Assembly (NCBI GenBank): GCA_020723325.1
Contig: DYJD01000009.1
Location: 162,776 to 226,775 of the forward strand
Length of the DNA stretch: 64,000 bases
Reading direction: 5' to 3'
From: Desulfosudis oleivorans
Lineage (GTDB): Bacteria; Desulfobacterota; Desulfobacteria; Desulfobacterales; SURF-7
Below the pieces are notes generated by a model. It worked only from the letters and a program-made list of their open reading frames with translations. It searched no databases and had not been told where the DNA came from. The translations under genes were made by a program, and so were the position numbers. This document shows, piece by piece, positions 9,884 to 18,796 of the stretch; the stretch's first letter is position 1, and every line of letters begins with the position of its first letter.

Positions 9884-11107
9884 ATGATAAAAAACATATG
9901 GAACATACAGATCCGCTTCAGCTTGATCATCATTGCCCTGGCCATGGTTCCCATAACCACGGCCTATGGAATCGACGACTTTGCGAAATACTATCTTGAA
10001 GGCTTGGAAAACAAGCAAAAAGGCGACTATCAGGCGGCACTCACGGCTTTCAGCAAGGCCATGGAGGAAAACAATGAAGAAGCCGCACGGGTGCGATTTT
10101 ACGGCATGCGCTACGAAGAATATTTCCCCCTGCGGGAAAAAGGCATCTGTCATTATTTTCTCAAGCAATACCCCCAGGCCCTGAATGAACTGGAAGCCTC
10201 CATTGCCAAAACGCCCACAGATGAAGCCCTGAAATATCTCAAGTTAACCATGCAGGAAATTTCCAAGAGCAAGCCGGAAGATCTGCCCGAAATCGTTCAA
10301 ACCCCGCCGGAATTGGCTGAGCCGCCTTCGGCGGCCAAGATAAATCCTGCCGCGGTTGCCGTCATCATCGGCAACCGCGACTATCAAAACAAAGATATCC
10401 CGCCGGTCAACTATGCTGTTCAGGATGCCCGGCTTGTCAAGGAGTATCTGATCAAGACCTTTGGATACCGGGAGGGCAATATCATTTTCCGCACCAATGC
10501 CACCAAAGGTGTTTTTGAAAACATATTTGGAACCGCCGAAACCCACAAAGCCATGCTTTTCGACTATCTAAAACCAAAGGAGTCTGAGTTGTTCGTGTAC
10601 TACTCCGGCCATGGGGCCCCCAGCCTGGAAACCAGAAAAGGCTATATTCTGCCCGTGGACGGCAACCCCAACAATGTGACCATCGGCGGCTACTCCCTTG
10701 ACCTGCTCTACAACAATCTTGCCAAGCTCAACGCCAAATCGGTGGTGGTGGTGACCGATGCCTGTTTTTCCGGCGCGCCCCTGTTTCAAAAGGCCAGCCC
10801 GGTGGGCATCATCGTGGAAAATCCCCTGGCGGCGGTCCAAAACACCAGCATCATCAATTCCTCATCCGGCACCGAGCTGTCCAGTTGGTATCCCCAGAAA
10901 GGGCACGGGCTGTTTACTTATTTTTTTCTTTTGGGCCTTACGGGCAAAGCCGATGCCGACGCCGACAAGCAGGTCACCCTGCGGGAGCTTTCCGCTTTTC
11001 TGAACGACAACATTTCCTATATGGCCAGGGAACTGCATAACGGCCGGAAGCAGACACCCACCATCATCTCCGGCAATGACAACACAACCCTCATCACTTA
11101 TAAATGA
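9884..11107 (+). CDS. Secreted caspase-like (C14) protease with TPR repeats
   Basis: 407 residues. A signal peptide (LIIIALAMVPITTAYG) is followed by about two TPR-like helices pairs (residues 30-125) and a caspase fold from about residue 155 (AVAVIIGNRDYQ). The dyad is intact: His243 in YYSGHGAP and Cys294 in TDACFSGAP. Bacterial caspase homologues (orthocaspases) cleave after basic residues; many are exported. GAGGT precedes the ATG by 8 bases. The stop overlaps the next ATG (ATGA), so it is coupled to the DUF4384 protein, a domain often fused to caspase domains in other bacteria. Target unknown. Confidence 0.88.
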   Translation: MIKNIWNIQIRFSLIIIALAMVPITTAYGIDDFAKYYLEGLENKQKGDYQAALTAFSKAMEENNEEAARVRFYGMRYEEYFPLREKGICHYFLKQYPQALNELEASIAKTPTDEALKYLKLTMQEISKSKPEDLPEIVQTPPELAEPPSAAKINPAAVAVIIGNRDYQNKDIPPVNYAVQDARLVKEYLIKTFGYREGNIIFRTNATKGVFENIFGTAETHKAMLFDYLKPKESELFVYYSGHGAPSLETRKGYILPVDGNPNNVTIGGYSLDLLYNNLAKLNAKSVVVVTDACFSGAPLFQKASPVGIIVENPLAAVQNTSIINSSSGTELSSWYPQKGHGLFTYFFLLGLTGKADADADKQVTLRELSAFLNDNISYMARELHNGRKQTPTIISGNDNTTLITYK

Positions 11108-11961
11108 CTATGGCTGCTAAAATTTTTCTTTTCTCACTTTTGATGATCCATCTGCTTGTTTCAATCCCTGCCCTTGCCGATCAAACCGTTGTCGCCACCG
11201 GTGAGGCTTTTTTAGCCCACATCACCCCGGAGGAAGGTCAACGCCAGGCCCTGCAAAAAGCCCGGGCCCAGGCCGTGGAACAGGTCTGCGGGGTACGCTT
11301 GCAGGCCGAAGCCTTTGTGCACAACAACACCTTGCAGGATGATTTTATTCATTCCGTTTCTTACGGCCAGGTGGTTTCCGAAGAGATTTTGAAATGGGAA
11401 GCCGAGGTGATTCAGGACTCCCCCAAGACGCCGCCGGCATTCGCCTACCGGGTGAACATCAAAGCCGCCGTGGCCAAGATCAACGATGACCCGGATCCCT
11501 TTTTCAAGGTGAATCTGAAGCTGAACAAATCCGTGTTCCATTCCGGGGATGAAATGATCGCGACCATCAGCGCCACCAAGCCCTGCTACATCAATGTCCT
11601 GAATTTTTCAGCGGACGGCAGCGTCATCCTGCTTTTCCCCAACCACCTGCGCAAGGACAATCATATCGAAACCGACCGCAAATATGAGATCCCTACCCCC
11701 GCAGACCGCAAAGGTGTCCTGAAACTCCAGGTTTCCACCCTGCCCGGCGACGCGGAAAACGTGGAGCATATCAAGGTGCTGGCCACCCATGAGCCCTTGC
11801 ATTTGCTGGAAGGCTTCGATGCCCGCGGGCAATACAGTGTCATGGAAACCACCCGCTTTGCCGCCGTGGAAGTGGCCCGCCTGGTGGCTTCCATCCCCAT
11901 GAAAAGCCGGGCCGAAACCACGGTTGCCTATAAAGTGGTTTCAGTCGTGAAACAACCGTAA
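11104..11961 (+). CDS. Exported DUF4384 protein with FlgT_N/LPP20-like N-terminus
   Basis: 285 residues: signal peptide (IFLFSLLMIHLLVSIPALA), then an N-terminal domain with GQRQALQKARAQAVEQVCGV that resembles the FlgT N-terminal / LPP20 alpha-beta fold, then a DUF4384 beta-sandwich domain (KSVFHSGDEMIATI, CYINVLNFSADGSVILLFPN). Translationally coupled to the caspase-like gene by an ATGA overlap. DUF4384 is commonly attached to caspase-like or Ser/Thr kinase proteins, so the pair probably acts together in the periplasm. Function not established. Confidence 0.8.
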   Translation: MTMAAKIFLFSLLMIHLLVSIPALADQTVVATGEAFLAHITPEEGQRQALQKARAQAVEQVCGVRLQAEAFVHNNTLQDDFIHSVSYGQVVSEEILKWEAEVIQDSPKTPPAFAYRVNIKAAVAKINDDPDPFFKVNLKLNKSVFHSGDEMIATISATKPCYINVLNFSADGSVILLFPNHLRKDNHIETDRKYEIPTPADRKGVLKLQVSTLPGDAENVEHIKVLATHEPLHLLEGFDARGQYSVMETTRFAAVEVARLVASIPMKSRAETTVAYKVVSVVKQP

Positions 11962-12004
11962 GGGAAATGAAAAAGCGAATCTCCGACTTGAAAGGATCTC
12001 GACA

Positions 12005-12577
12005 ATGGCAAAAACATTCAAGCTTGTGTTTGAAGGTAAACTGACCGGGACAAACCCGCTGGAAGAAGTCAAGCAGAATCTGGCGGCAGTATTAAAAAAA
12101 ACCCCCGCGGCAATGGATCAACTGTTTGCCGATGTGCCGGTGGTCATCAAAACCGCAGCTGACGACGCGACAGCAGCGAAATATGAGGCCGCATTCAAAA
12201 AGGCCGGCGCTGTGATCCAGCTCATCGAAATGAAACGCCGGTCCGATATCGCCGCCGGCGGGATGATCCTGACCAATGTGGAGACAGTCCCCGGCGCAAC
12301 CATTGTGGAACATTTTGGTCTGGTTGCCGGCAACACCATCCGTGCCAAACATGTGGGACGCGATATCATGGCATCTCTGAAGAATCTTATCGGCGGTGAG
12401 CTGAAGGGTTATACGGAGCTGCTGAAGGAGTCCAGGGAACAGGCCGTGGAACGTATGGCGAATCAGGCCCGCCAACTTGGTGCCAATGCCATTGTCAATG
12501 TCCGCTTTTCGACCTCTTCCGTTGCCCAGGGAGCGGCTGAACTGTATGCTTATGGAACGGCCGTCCGCGTAGAATAA
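12005..12577 (+). CDS. YbjQ/UPF0145-type heavy-metal-binding-like protein
   Basis: 190 residues. Residues 1-75 form a small alpha-beta domain (FKLVFEGKLTGTNPLEEVKQ) and residues 80-190 match the YbjQ/UPF0145 pattern: ILTNVETVPGATIVEHFGLV, then the helix LLKESREQAVERMANQAR, QLGANAIVNVRF, and YAYGTAVRVE at the end. The family forms pentameric barrels; metal binding was proposed from fold only. AAAGGA lies 9 bases before ATG. It is followed 9 bases later by a second, divergent YbjQ-like gene. Confidence 0.82.
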   Translation: MAKTFKLVFEGKLTGTNPLEEVKQNLAAVLKKTPAAMDQLFADVPVVIKTAADDATAAKYEAAFKKAGAVIQLIEMKRRSDIAAGGMILTNVETVPGATIVEHFGLVAGNTIRAKHVGRDIMASLKNLIGGELKGYTELLKESREQAVERMANQARQLGANAIVNVRFSTSSVAQGAAELYAYGTAVRVE

Positions 12578-12586
12578 GGAGGCAGA

Positions 12587-13036
12587 ATGGAACAACTGAT
12601 CATCTTTCTCATCCTGATCGCCGTCGGATATACGGCCGGCACCATCAACGAGAAAAAGCATTACAAAGCCATCGAGGCACGCGAGCAGGCCTTTCTGATA
12701 ATGCCGGCCGTGACTTTCTGGAAAGCGTCAATGACGAATGCCGTTATCCTGAAGGCCGAATTGGTCTCCGGCAATGCCGTTATCGCTGTTGATTATTTCA
12801 AGCAGTTTTTAGCAGGGTTGCGCAAAATATTCGGCGGGCCAGTGAGATCCTATGAAAGCCTACTCGACCGCGCCCGCCGGGAAGCAATACTGCGCATGAA
12901 AGAAGCGGCGGGAAACGCATCTATCATTGTGAATGTCCGCATTGAAACATCCACCATCGGACAGAGCGGCAGGCGGCAGAACGCGACCTGTGTCGAAGCA
13001 ATAGCCTATGGAACGGCATTGACCATTGAAAGATAA
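12587..13036 (+). CDS. Membrane-anchored divergent YbjQ-like protein
   Basis: 149 residues. An N-terminal membrane helix (LIIFLILIAVGYTAGTI) is followed by a shortened YbjQ-like domain: YESLLDRARREAILRMKEAA, ASIIVNVRIETS and EAIAYGTALTIER align with the corresponding helix and last strands of the preceding gene product. It has lost the opening TNVETVPG strand. AAGGAGG sits 6 bases before the ATG. Likely co-transcribed with its neighbour and perhaps a membrane partner of it; this is inference. Confidence 0.72.
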   Translation: MEQLIIFLILIAVGYTAGTINEKKHYKAIEAREQAFLIMPAVTFWKASMTNAVILKAELVSGNAVIAVDYFKQFLAGLRKIFGGPVRSYESLLDRARREAILRMKEAAGNASIIVNVRIETSTIGQSGRRQNATCVEAIAYGTALTIER

Positions 13037-13113
13037 TCGTGACAAAACGTTCAAGAATGGAATGGCGATAGTCGCCGAATAAGCATTGCCCCTGCAAGGA
13101 AAGTCGTTTTTCC

Positions 13114-13992
13114 ATGAAATACACACCACGGCTGCCCCGGATCAATGACAATGTCACACCCGGTTCGCCGGTGCGGGAATTTTTGGTTCTGATGGGCGGA
13201 GTACTCGGCCTCATCTTAGGAATCTACATCATTTTAGGACTCATGGTTGATTTTGCCGTCCCGCGTATATCCCTGGAGACGGAGCAGCGCATCGCCGGCT
13301 ATTTTTCCCGATTGACGGATACTGCTGAAAAGCATTCAACGCGGGTGGCGTATTTACAAACCCTGACGGATCAGCTTAAAGCGCGCTGCGCGCCCCTGCC
13401 CTATGAAGTCAAGGTAAATGTCAGCGAAAACCAGGGCACAAACGCCGTTGCCCTGCCCGGTGGTGCCATTATTGTTTTTTCCGGGCTGCTGGAAAAAATG
13501 ACCTCTGAAAACGAGCTGGCCTTTGTCTTATCCCATGAACTCGGCCATTTTCATCATCGCGATCACTTGCGCGCCATGGGGCGTGGCCTTGTTCTGATGG
13601 TACTTGCGGCGTTTCTGTTTGGCTCCGACAGCAGCACCGGAGACCTTCTGTCGCAGTTCATCGGCATCACCGAGTTGGGTTTTTCAAGAATCCAGGAAAA
13701 ACGCGCAGACGAATTCGGCGTGTCGGTGGTGAGCTGTTTTTATGGTCATATGACCGGCTCAACTGATTTTTTTGAAAAAATCAAACAATCCGAAGATCCG
13801 TCACGCTTCGGCCGGTACTTCACTTCCCACCCGGAACTGGAAGAACGGATTCGGCACATCTTGGACTATGGGCGCGAAAAGGCATATTCCTTCGGGTGTC
13901 TCAAACCACTGCCCGAACAGGCTGAGCACAGGATCAAGGTCTCAACATCCATTGATGAACCACAGCCGACATTATCCAAGCCCCGAAACTAG
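13114..13992 (+). CDS. M48-family membrane metalloprotease
   Basis: 292 residues. Membrane helix at about 23-46, then a periplasmic or cytosolic protease domain with HELGH at residues 141-145, the following HHRD, and the third zinc ligand Glu near residue 200 in EKRADEFG. A hydrophobic stretch at 158-170 may be a second membrane helix, as in HtpX-like proteins. NAVALPGGAIIVFSGLL before the zinc site is typical of the family. The 3' end overlaps a convergent membrane protein gene by 59 bases. Probable envelope protein quality control. Confidence 0.88.
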   Translation: MKYTPRLPRINDNVTPGSPVREFLVLMGGVLGLILGIYIILGLMVDFAVPRISLETEQRIAGYFSRLTDTAEKHSTRVAYLQTLTDQLKARCAPLPYEVKVNVSENQGTNAVALPGGAIIVFSGLLEKMTSENELAFVLSHELGHFHHRDHLRAMGRGLVLMVLAAFLFGSDSSTGDLLSQFIGITELGFSRIQEKRADEFGVSVVSCFYGHMTGSTDFFEKIKQSEDPSRFGRYFTSHPELEERIRHILDYGREKAYSFGCLKPLPEQAEHRIKVSTSIDEPQPTLSKPRN

Positions 13993-14269
13993 TGATTAAA
14001 ACAAGAAGCAAAGGCATCTGCCGCTTGAAGCAGAACCAGGCAACCAGGAAAAAGAGAACGGTGGGAATCATCCCCAGAACCGCGCCTTTGGTAAAGGCTT
14101 GCATGACAGTCGAATTTCCCTCATTTTCCAGATAGACCAGCACCAGGACCAAAGCTCCGGTCAGCGGCATGACCGCGATCAGACCGGCTATGGACGGAAC
14201 TTTCCTGGCAATGGCCGTGGCCAGGAGGATGACACAGACACTTACCAAGATTTTGAGGAAAAGCTGCAT
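13934..14269 (-). CDS. DUF3147-like small membrane protein
   Basis: 111 residues with four hydrophobic helices (LFLKILVSVCVILLATAI, IAVMPLTGALVLVLVYL, GAVLGMIPTVLFFLVAWFCF, PLLLVLITSFGAWIMSAVV). The pattern VPSIAGLIAVMPLTGAL matches my memory of DUF3147. Function unknown. GGGA lies 6 bases before the ATG. Its 3' end overlaps the M48 protease gene on the opposite strand by 59 bases, and it lies 58 bases downstream of the lipoprotein gene on its own strand, so it may be the last gene of the long minus-strand unit. Confidence 0.7.
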   Translation of the reverse strand: MQLFLKILVSVCVILLATAIARKVPSIAGLIAVMPLTGALVLVLVYLENEGNSTVMQAFTKGAVLGMIPTVLFFLVAWFCFKRQMPLLLVLITSFGAWIMSAVVHQWMLRP

Positions 14270-14327
14270 GGCTATCCCACTTATGTTATAATAGCGATAA
14301 TATCAATATTGGAATGTATCCTGGATT

Positions 14328-15314
14328 TCAAGGGGAGTTCAAAGCAAAGCCCGGACTTGCCACAGCATAGCCGGCCCCCAGTTCGGAAAATGTACTGCCG
14401 CTGATGAGGTCCGTAAAATCGGAATCGGTTAGAAGTCGGTCAAGACTGCCATGAATAGCAAGCCGAATGACCTGCAGGTTGCCCCGGGGGATATGTACGT
14501 ATGTCCAATATTCACCGCTCGACTGATCATAATACCCGCAGGGAACACCGCCGGCACCGTTTACGAGCATGCCGTTTTCCAGATTGGGGAGGTCGGTGTA
14601 AGTGCCCTTCAGGTCCGTTGCCGCAAGGGCCTGAACAGCGGCGCCCTTGGAGACATAAAGAATGAAGTCTTGGAGCCCTTTAAAAATGTCCGGATCGGAT
14701 GCGGTTTCCGAAGAGGTGATGACGATTTCCGCGCGGTTGCCGGGGTCCACAACAAATTCCGTTCCGTCGGAACCATCCGCTTCTGTGGCGCTTCTGATGA
14801 TCTTTGTACAGACAGACTGCCCCTGCGGGCATCGCGCCGGATCACCGGAGGTCTGACCGACCAGGTAAAACAAAACCAGACGGCCGTTCTCATCAATAAT
14901 TGCACTTGGATCCACAAACATCTCATTCGTTCCATCCGTATGCCGTATGCTTACATCCGATGGTTGCCCCCATGTGTTGTCTGTATAACTGTATTGCCGG
15001 ACTTTGCCCGGTGTATAAACATACAGGCGATCCCCCCTGCGGATTACATCCGGAACGCTGCCGAAATGAGGCTCATAACCCGCAATCAAGGACCAATTGA
15101 TACCGTCATCCGACTGAGCGATATGAGTTTTGTGGTTGCGCGGATCATCGCAGGCCGTATCGGCGGTATTGCAAACCAGAAAAGAAAGCAGATAACGTTT
15201 GCCGATCACTGAATTGGTACTCGTCTTGGCTGCCTCAATCGCCGGTTCATTGTCACTGCCGCTGCAACCGAAGATCATCAAGACAAAAATCAGATTCAAT
15301 GTTGTTTTTTGCAT
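14328..15314 (-). CDS. Lipoprotein with glycosidase-like beta-propeller pattern
   Basis: 328 residues. Lipoprotein signal with Cys17 (VLMIFGCSGS). The body has repeated strand patterns such as SDDGINWSLI, SVPDVIRRGDRLYVY, DPSAIIDENGRLVLFYLV and SDPDIFKGLQDFILYVS, which resemble five-bladed propeller proteins of the GH43/GH117 type. No catalytic residues can be assigned by eye. AGGAG is 5 bases before ATG; it starts 8 bases after the histidine kinase stop, so the two are coupled. It may be a cell-surface partner of that sensor, which is speculation. Confidence 0.65.
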   Translation of the reverse strand: MQKTTLNLIFVLMIFGCSGSDNEPAIEAAKTSTNSVIGKRYLLSFLVCNTADTACDDPRNHKTHIAQSDDGINWSLIAGYEPHFGSVPDVIRRGDRLYVYTPGKVRQYSYTDNTWGQPSDVSIRHTDGTNEMFVDPSAIIDENGRLVLFYLVGQTSGDPARCPQGQSVCTKIIRSATEADGSDGTEFVVDPGNRAEIVITSSETASDPDIFKGLQDFILYVSKGAAVQALAATDLKGTYTDLPNLENGMLVNGAGGVPCGYYDQSSGEYWTYVHIPRGNLQVIRLAIHGSLDRLLTDSDFTDLISGSTFSELGAGYAVASPGFALNSP

Positions 15315-15322
15315 GTTTGCTC

Positions 15323-17587
15323 CTATTGTATCGAGTTCAGCAGGATTTCAAGCTCCTGCATTGTATACGGCTTTTTCAACACACCGCAAAACCCGTATTT
15401 CTCGAACTCGGACATGACCGGATCATTTGAATACCCGCTGGAAACAACGGCTTTCACCTGGGGCGCCAGCTTGCGCAAAGCCGCCATGGTTTCCTTGCCG
15501 CCCATGCCGCCGGAAATGGTAAGGTCCATAATGACGATATCATAGGGCTTGCCGGCTTTGGCCGCTTGCAGGTATAAATCAATGGCCTCCTGCCCGTCTT
15601 TGGAGGAGTCGGCCCGGTATCCCATTTGCTTGAGCATTTCCGTCAGGAGTTCACGGATGATCTCCTCATCGTCCATGACCAGAACAGCGCCGCCCTTTAA
15701 TTTTTCAGCCACATGGCCGGGCATGGGCCGGATTTCCGTCGGCCGGAGCTGATATGCCGGCAAATAAATAGCGAAGGTGGCGCCCAGCCCTTTTCCGGAT
15801 TCGGCTGTAAGAAAGCCTTGATGTTTGTTGATGATGGAATGGGAAATGGCCAATCCGAGGCCAGAGCCTTTTTCCTTGGTAGTAAAGTAGGGATCGAAAA
15901 TTTTATCCAAATGCTCTTCCGGAATACCGATCCCCGTATCCTGAATGGAAATCCGGACAAAATCCCTGTCCGGCATGGTCTGCAGAAATTTGTTTTCCCC
16001 TAGTTCGTCTGGCGTGATTTTCTGCAGGCAAATGCGAATGACACCCTCATAAGCCATGGCTTGCTGGGCATTCACGATCAGGTTGTAAACCACCTGACTC
16101 ATCTGCCCTTCATCCAGTTCCACCATGGGTAAATCTGATCCGATCGCATACTCGCACCTCACCTTGGAGCCGCGCAGCACAAATTCCACCGCCTCCATAA
16201 TGAATTTTTCAATGGCCACGGCCTTCTTGACCGGCGCTCCGCCCTTGGCAAAGGTGAGTAATTGCTGGGTCAGCTTCGCCGCTTTTTCCGTCACGCTTTC
16301 AACACTCTTCAGATACCTGGCGATATCCTTGCCGACCGCCATGTTCACCTGGGCCATTTGGATATTCAGGAGAATTCCGGACAACATATTATTGAAATCA
16401 TGGGCCAGCCCCCCGGCCAACAATCCGATGGATTCCAGCTTGCGGATTTTGAGCAGCTCTTCCTCCATTTTTTTTTGGCTGGTGATGTCCCGGATGTGAA
16501 AAATACTGCCGGCAAAACCGCCGTGTTCATCAAAATGGGCCGCGGCGCTGATGCTGACCTCCCGCAGGCGGCCGTCCCTGGTCATGCGTTGTGACTCAAG
16601 ATTGGATATTTTCGAACCCGCCAGCACGCGGGTTTTGAGATCCTGGAGATCCCGGGCGCCGCCCTTTGGTACAAAATCCATTGTTTTGCTTTTGATTTCA
16701 TCCAAATTCCAGCCGAACTCGTATCCAAAAGCAGAATTCAAAAAAACCGGCCGCCATTTTTCATCATACACCACGATGGGATCAGCCGAGGAATCCAGCA
16801 GGGTGCGGTATTTGGCGCCGGTTCTTTCCGATTCCAGATAAAGCCGGCGGTATTCCTCCCGTGATTCAGCCAGTTCGGCGGTTCGCTTCTGGACAATGGC
16901 CTCCAGTTCATCATTCAGACTTCTCAGATCATCATGGGCCCGCCGTAATTCCAGCCGTTCCAGCTCCAATTGGGCATAGAGCCTTGCATTCTCCAGGGCG
17001 GAAGCCGCTATACGCTGGATGGTTTTCCACAAGGGGCGATCCTGTTCATCGATGGAACGGTGATAAGCGCTTCTTTCCCTGGAATTGCCGAAGACCATGA
17101 TCCCCAATACTTTGCCCTGGTCACCCATTCGGCAAAAAATCAACACGCGCTTATCCATGACCATGACCGGCTGGGGCATGTTGTTTTCAATAAGGATATC
17201 GGCAGCACTGTGCTTGGAAACAGTTTCCAGCAGATCCAGCAGAAACTCCCGGGCAGATTCCGGTTCAGGCTCTTCGTAATAACCATCCTTGCCGGCCAGG
17301 GTAAGTTCCTGCAAGGAGTCATCCCAAAGACAGAAAAGAGATTTTTCATAATCAAAATGTTCCACCAGGGATCGGGCCACAAGGAGGGCGATCTCATGTT
17401 CGCTATGGACGGTCTGAAGCCGGTGCCCGAGATGGATGATTTCTTCCTGGGTCTTGAGCTGGTAATCCAGCCGCATCTGAAGATCGTACTGATGAAGTTC
17501 GCCGGCGGAAAGCTTTTTGACTTGATCCTTCAGCGACTCTATCTGTTTCTGAAGGTCTTCCAGGCATTGTGCATCCGTATTACTCAT
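15323..17587 (-). CDS. Hybrid sensor histidine kinase (GAF-PAS-HisKA-HATPase-REC)
   Basis: 754 residues, no membrane helix. Approximate order: coiled coil 5-60; GAF-like domain 60-205; coiled coil 205-260; PAS 262-378; dimerisation helix with H of GLAHDFNN near 395; HATPase with NLIVNAQQAM, DTGIGIPEEHLDKIF and KGSGLGLAISHSI; receiver 632-754 with DDEE and phospho-acceptor Asp in IVIMDLT. The receiver at the end suggests a phosphorelay or feedback. ATG at 17587, 13 bases after the FIST gene, chosen because any longer reading frame runs back into that gene. It probably receives input from the FIST protein; output regulator not seen. Confidence 0.92.
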   Translation of the reverse strand: MSNTDAQCLEDLQKQIESLKDQVKKLSAGELHQYDLQMRLDYQLKTQEEIIHLGHRLQTVHSEHEIALLVARSLVEHFDYEKSLFCLWDDSLQELTLAGKDGYYEEPEPESAREFLLDLLETVSKHSAADILIENNMPQPVMVMDKRVLIFCRMGDQGKVLGIMVFGNSRERSAYHRSIDEQDRPLWKTIQRIAASALENARLYAQLELERLELRRAHDDLRSLNDELEAIVQKRTAELAESREEYRRLYLESERTGAKYRTLLDSSADPIVVYDEKWRPVFLNSAFGYEFGWNLDEIKSKTMDFVPKGGARDLQDLKTRVLAGSKISNLESQRMTRDGRLREVSISAAAHFDEHGGFAGSIFHIRDITSQKKMEEELLKIRKLESIGLLAGGLAHDFNNMLSGILLNIQMAQVNMAVGKDIARYLKSVESVTEKAAKLTQQLLTFAKGGAPVKKAVAIEKFIMEAVEFVLRGSKVRCEYAIGSDLPMVELDEGQMSQVVYNLIVNAQQAMAYEGVIRICLQKITPDELGENKFLQTMPDRDFVRISIQDTGIGIPEEHLDKIFDPYFTTKEKGSGLGLAISHSIINKHQGFLTAESGKGLGATFAIYLPAYQLRPTEIRPMPGHVAEKLKGGAVLVMDDEEIIRELLTEMLKQMGYRADSSKDGQEAIDLYLQAAKAGKPYDIVIMDLTISGGMGGKETMAALRKLAPQVKAVVSSGYSNDPVMSEFEKYGFCGVLKKPYTMQELEILLNSIQ

Positions 17588-17600
17588 AACGGCGCTATTC

Positions 17601-18779
17601 CTATCTCCAAACGAACAAGGCAAACACATCAGTGTAGTTGTGAAAAATATTCCGCCGGCCGATGGGGCAGAATTCACCATAGGAAAAAAAGCCGATCCAG
17701 GGAATTCCAGGCGCCAGATTGTTTTGGAAGGTATGCAGCAGGTCGTGCTTTTCACTGTCCGCCAAAACGATTTTCCCACGGCCCACGCAATTGATATCCA
17801 TCACCAAAAATGGGATTCTTGCCCCCAGTTTCTCCCTCAACTTCTTGATGCTGTTCCCGGAGGCGGCAAACATCTTATCGCGATCCCTGCGGGTCACCCA
17901 AATTTTATTTCCGATTTCCATCTTCACCGGCAGGGATATGGATCTGCTCGCGGCATCATATTTGGCGATATAGCGGATGATATAGCGGTCATAGGATTGG
18001 GTCAGGTCGGAATCGGTCAACTGCCCGATACAAAAATGCAGGGCGACTTTGCCGAAATCCTTGATAATGCCCTCGCCCACACATTCTGTTAAAACATCCA
18101 TGACCGGCCGATGGTCGATCTCATGGAGCCTGTTTCCTTGTGCTTTGGTGACTTCCATTTCCAGGCCGATGGGCACGCAGCCGTGACTGACATCCGTAAT
18201 CAGGTCAAAATCGCCGCTGAGAATCGCCGCACTTACGCCGCCCTCGTATACGCGCCAATTATGATACTGATAGGTTTTATCCCGCAGCAGATTGTCCGCG
18301 GCCAATCCGCCGATAATGGGCAGATCTGCCCCCAGATGTTCTTCCAGAGCCGGCACCAGGTCATCCATGACGGCATTAAGCCCGCACGGAAACAACAGCA
18401 GGCAGCGGGCATCCTTTTCAATACCAAGGCCCAGGGATTTCCCCAGGTCCCTGCCTGCCGCATGCGAATCATCAATACGTGCAACAGCAGCGGTTCGGAG
18501 ACGGATTCTTGGATCCGCCAGCAACATCACCACCAGGCAATGGTTGCTTTCATCCGCAACACCCGGGGCAATCACCCCCGCCCCTGAGCAGCCCACCATG
18601 GGAACATCGCCCACCTTTTTCCGGACTTCTTCCAGAAGAACTGACTGGGAATACCCCACCGTGGCAAAGACGATACAGGCATGCTGGGCATGCCCCTTTA
18701 CCATGGCCAGCGCTTTGGTGACTGCTTCTTCCGCCGCTGTTCTTGGATTCTTCGCCGCACTATACCCGACTCCGATCAT
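17601..18779 (-). CDS. FIST domain sensory protein
   Basis: 392 residues: FIST N (ARMIGVGYSAAK... start, VGCSGAGVIAPGV near 70) and FIST C (GIIKDFGKVALHFCIGQL, LGARIPFLVMDINCVGRG, PWIGFFSYGEFCPIG). FIST is a sensory module found with chemoreceptors, kinases and cyclic-di-GMP enzymes and proposed to bind small ligands such as amino acids. Here it is free-standing and directly upstream of the hybrid kinase, 17 bases after the FliK-like gene. AAAGGA precedes ATG at 18779 by 8 bases; upstream in-frame codons overlap the preceding gene. Confidence 0.88.
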   Translation of the reverse strand: MIGVGYSAAKNPRTAAEEAVTKALAMVKGHAQHACIVFATVGYSQSVLLEEVRKKVGDVPMVGCSGAGVIAPGVADESNHCLVVMLLADPRIRLRTAAVARIDDSHAAGRDLGKSLGLGIEKDARCLLLFPCGLNAVMDDLVPALEEHLGADLPIIGGLAADNLLRDKTYQYHNWRVYEGGVSAAILSGDFDLITDVSHGCVPIGLEMEVTKAQGNRLHEIDHRPVMDVLTECVGEGIIKDFGKVALHFCIGQLTDSDLTQSYDRYIIRYIAKYDAASRSISLPVKMEIGNKIWVTRRDRDKMFAASGNSIKKLREKLGARIPFLVMDINCVGRGKIVLADSEKHDLLHTFQNNLAPGIPWIGFFSYGEFCPIGRRNIFHNYTDVFALFVWR

Positions 18780-18796
18780 TGCTTCATCCTTTCCTG

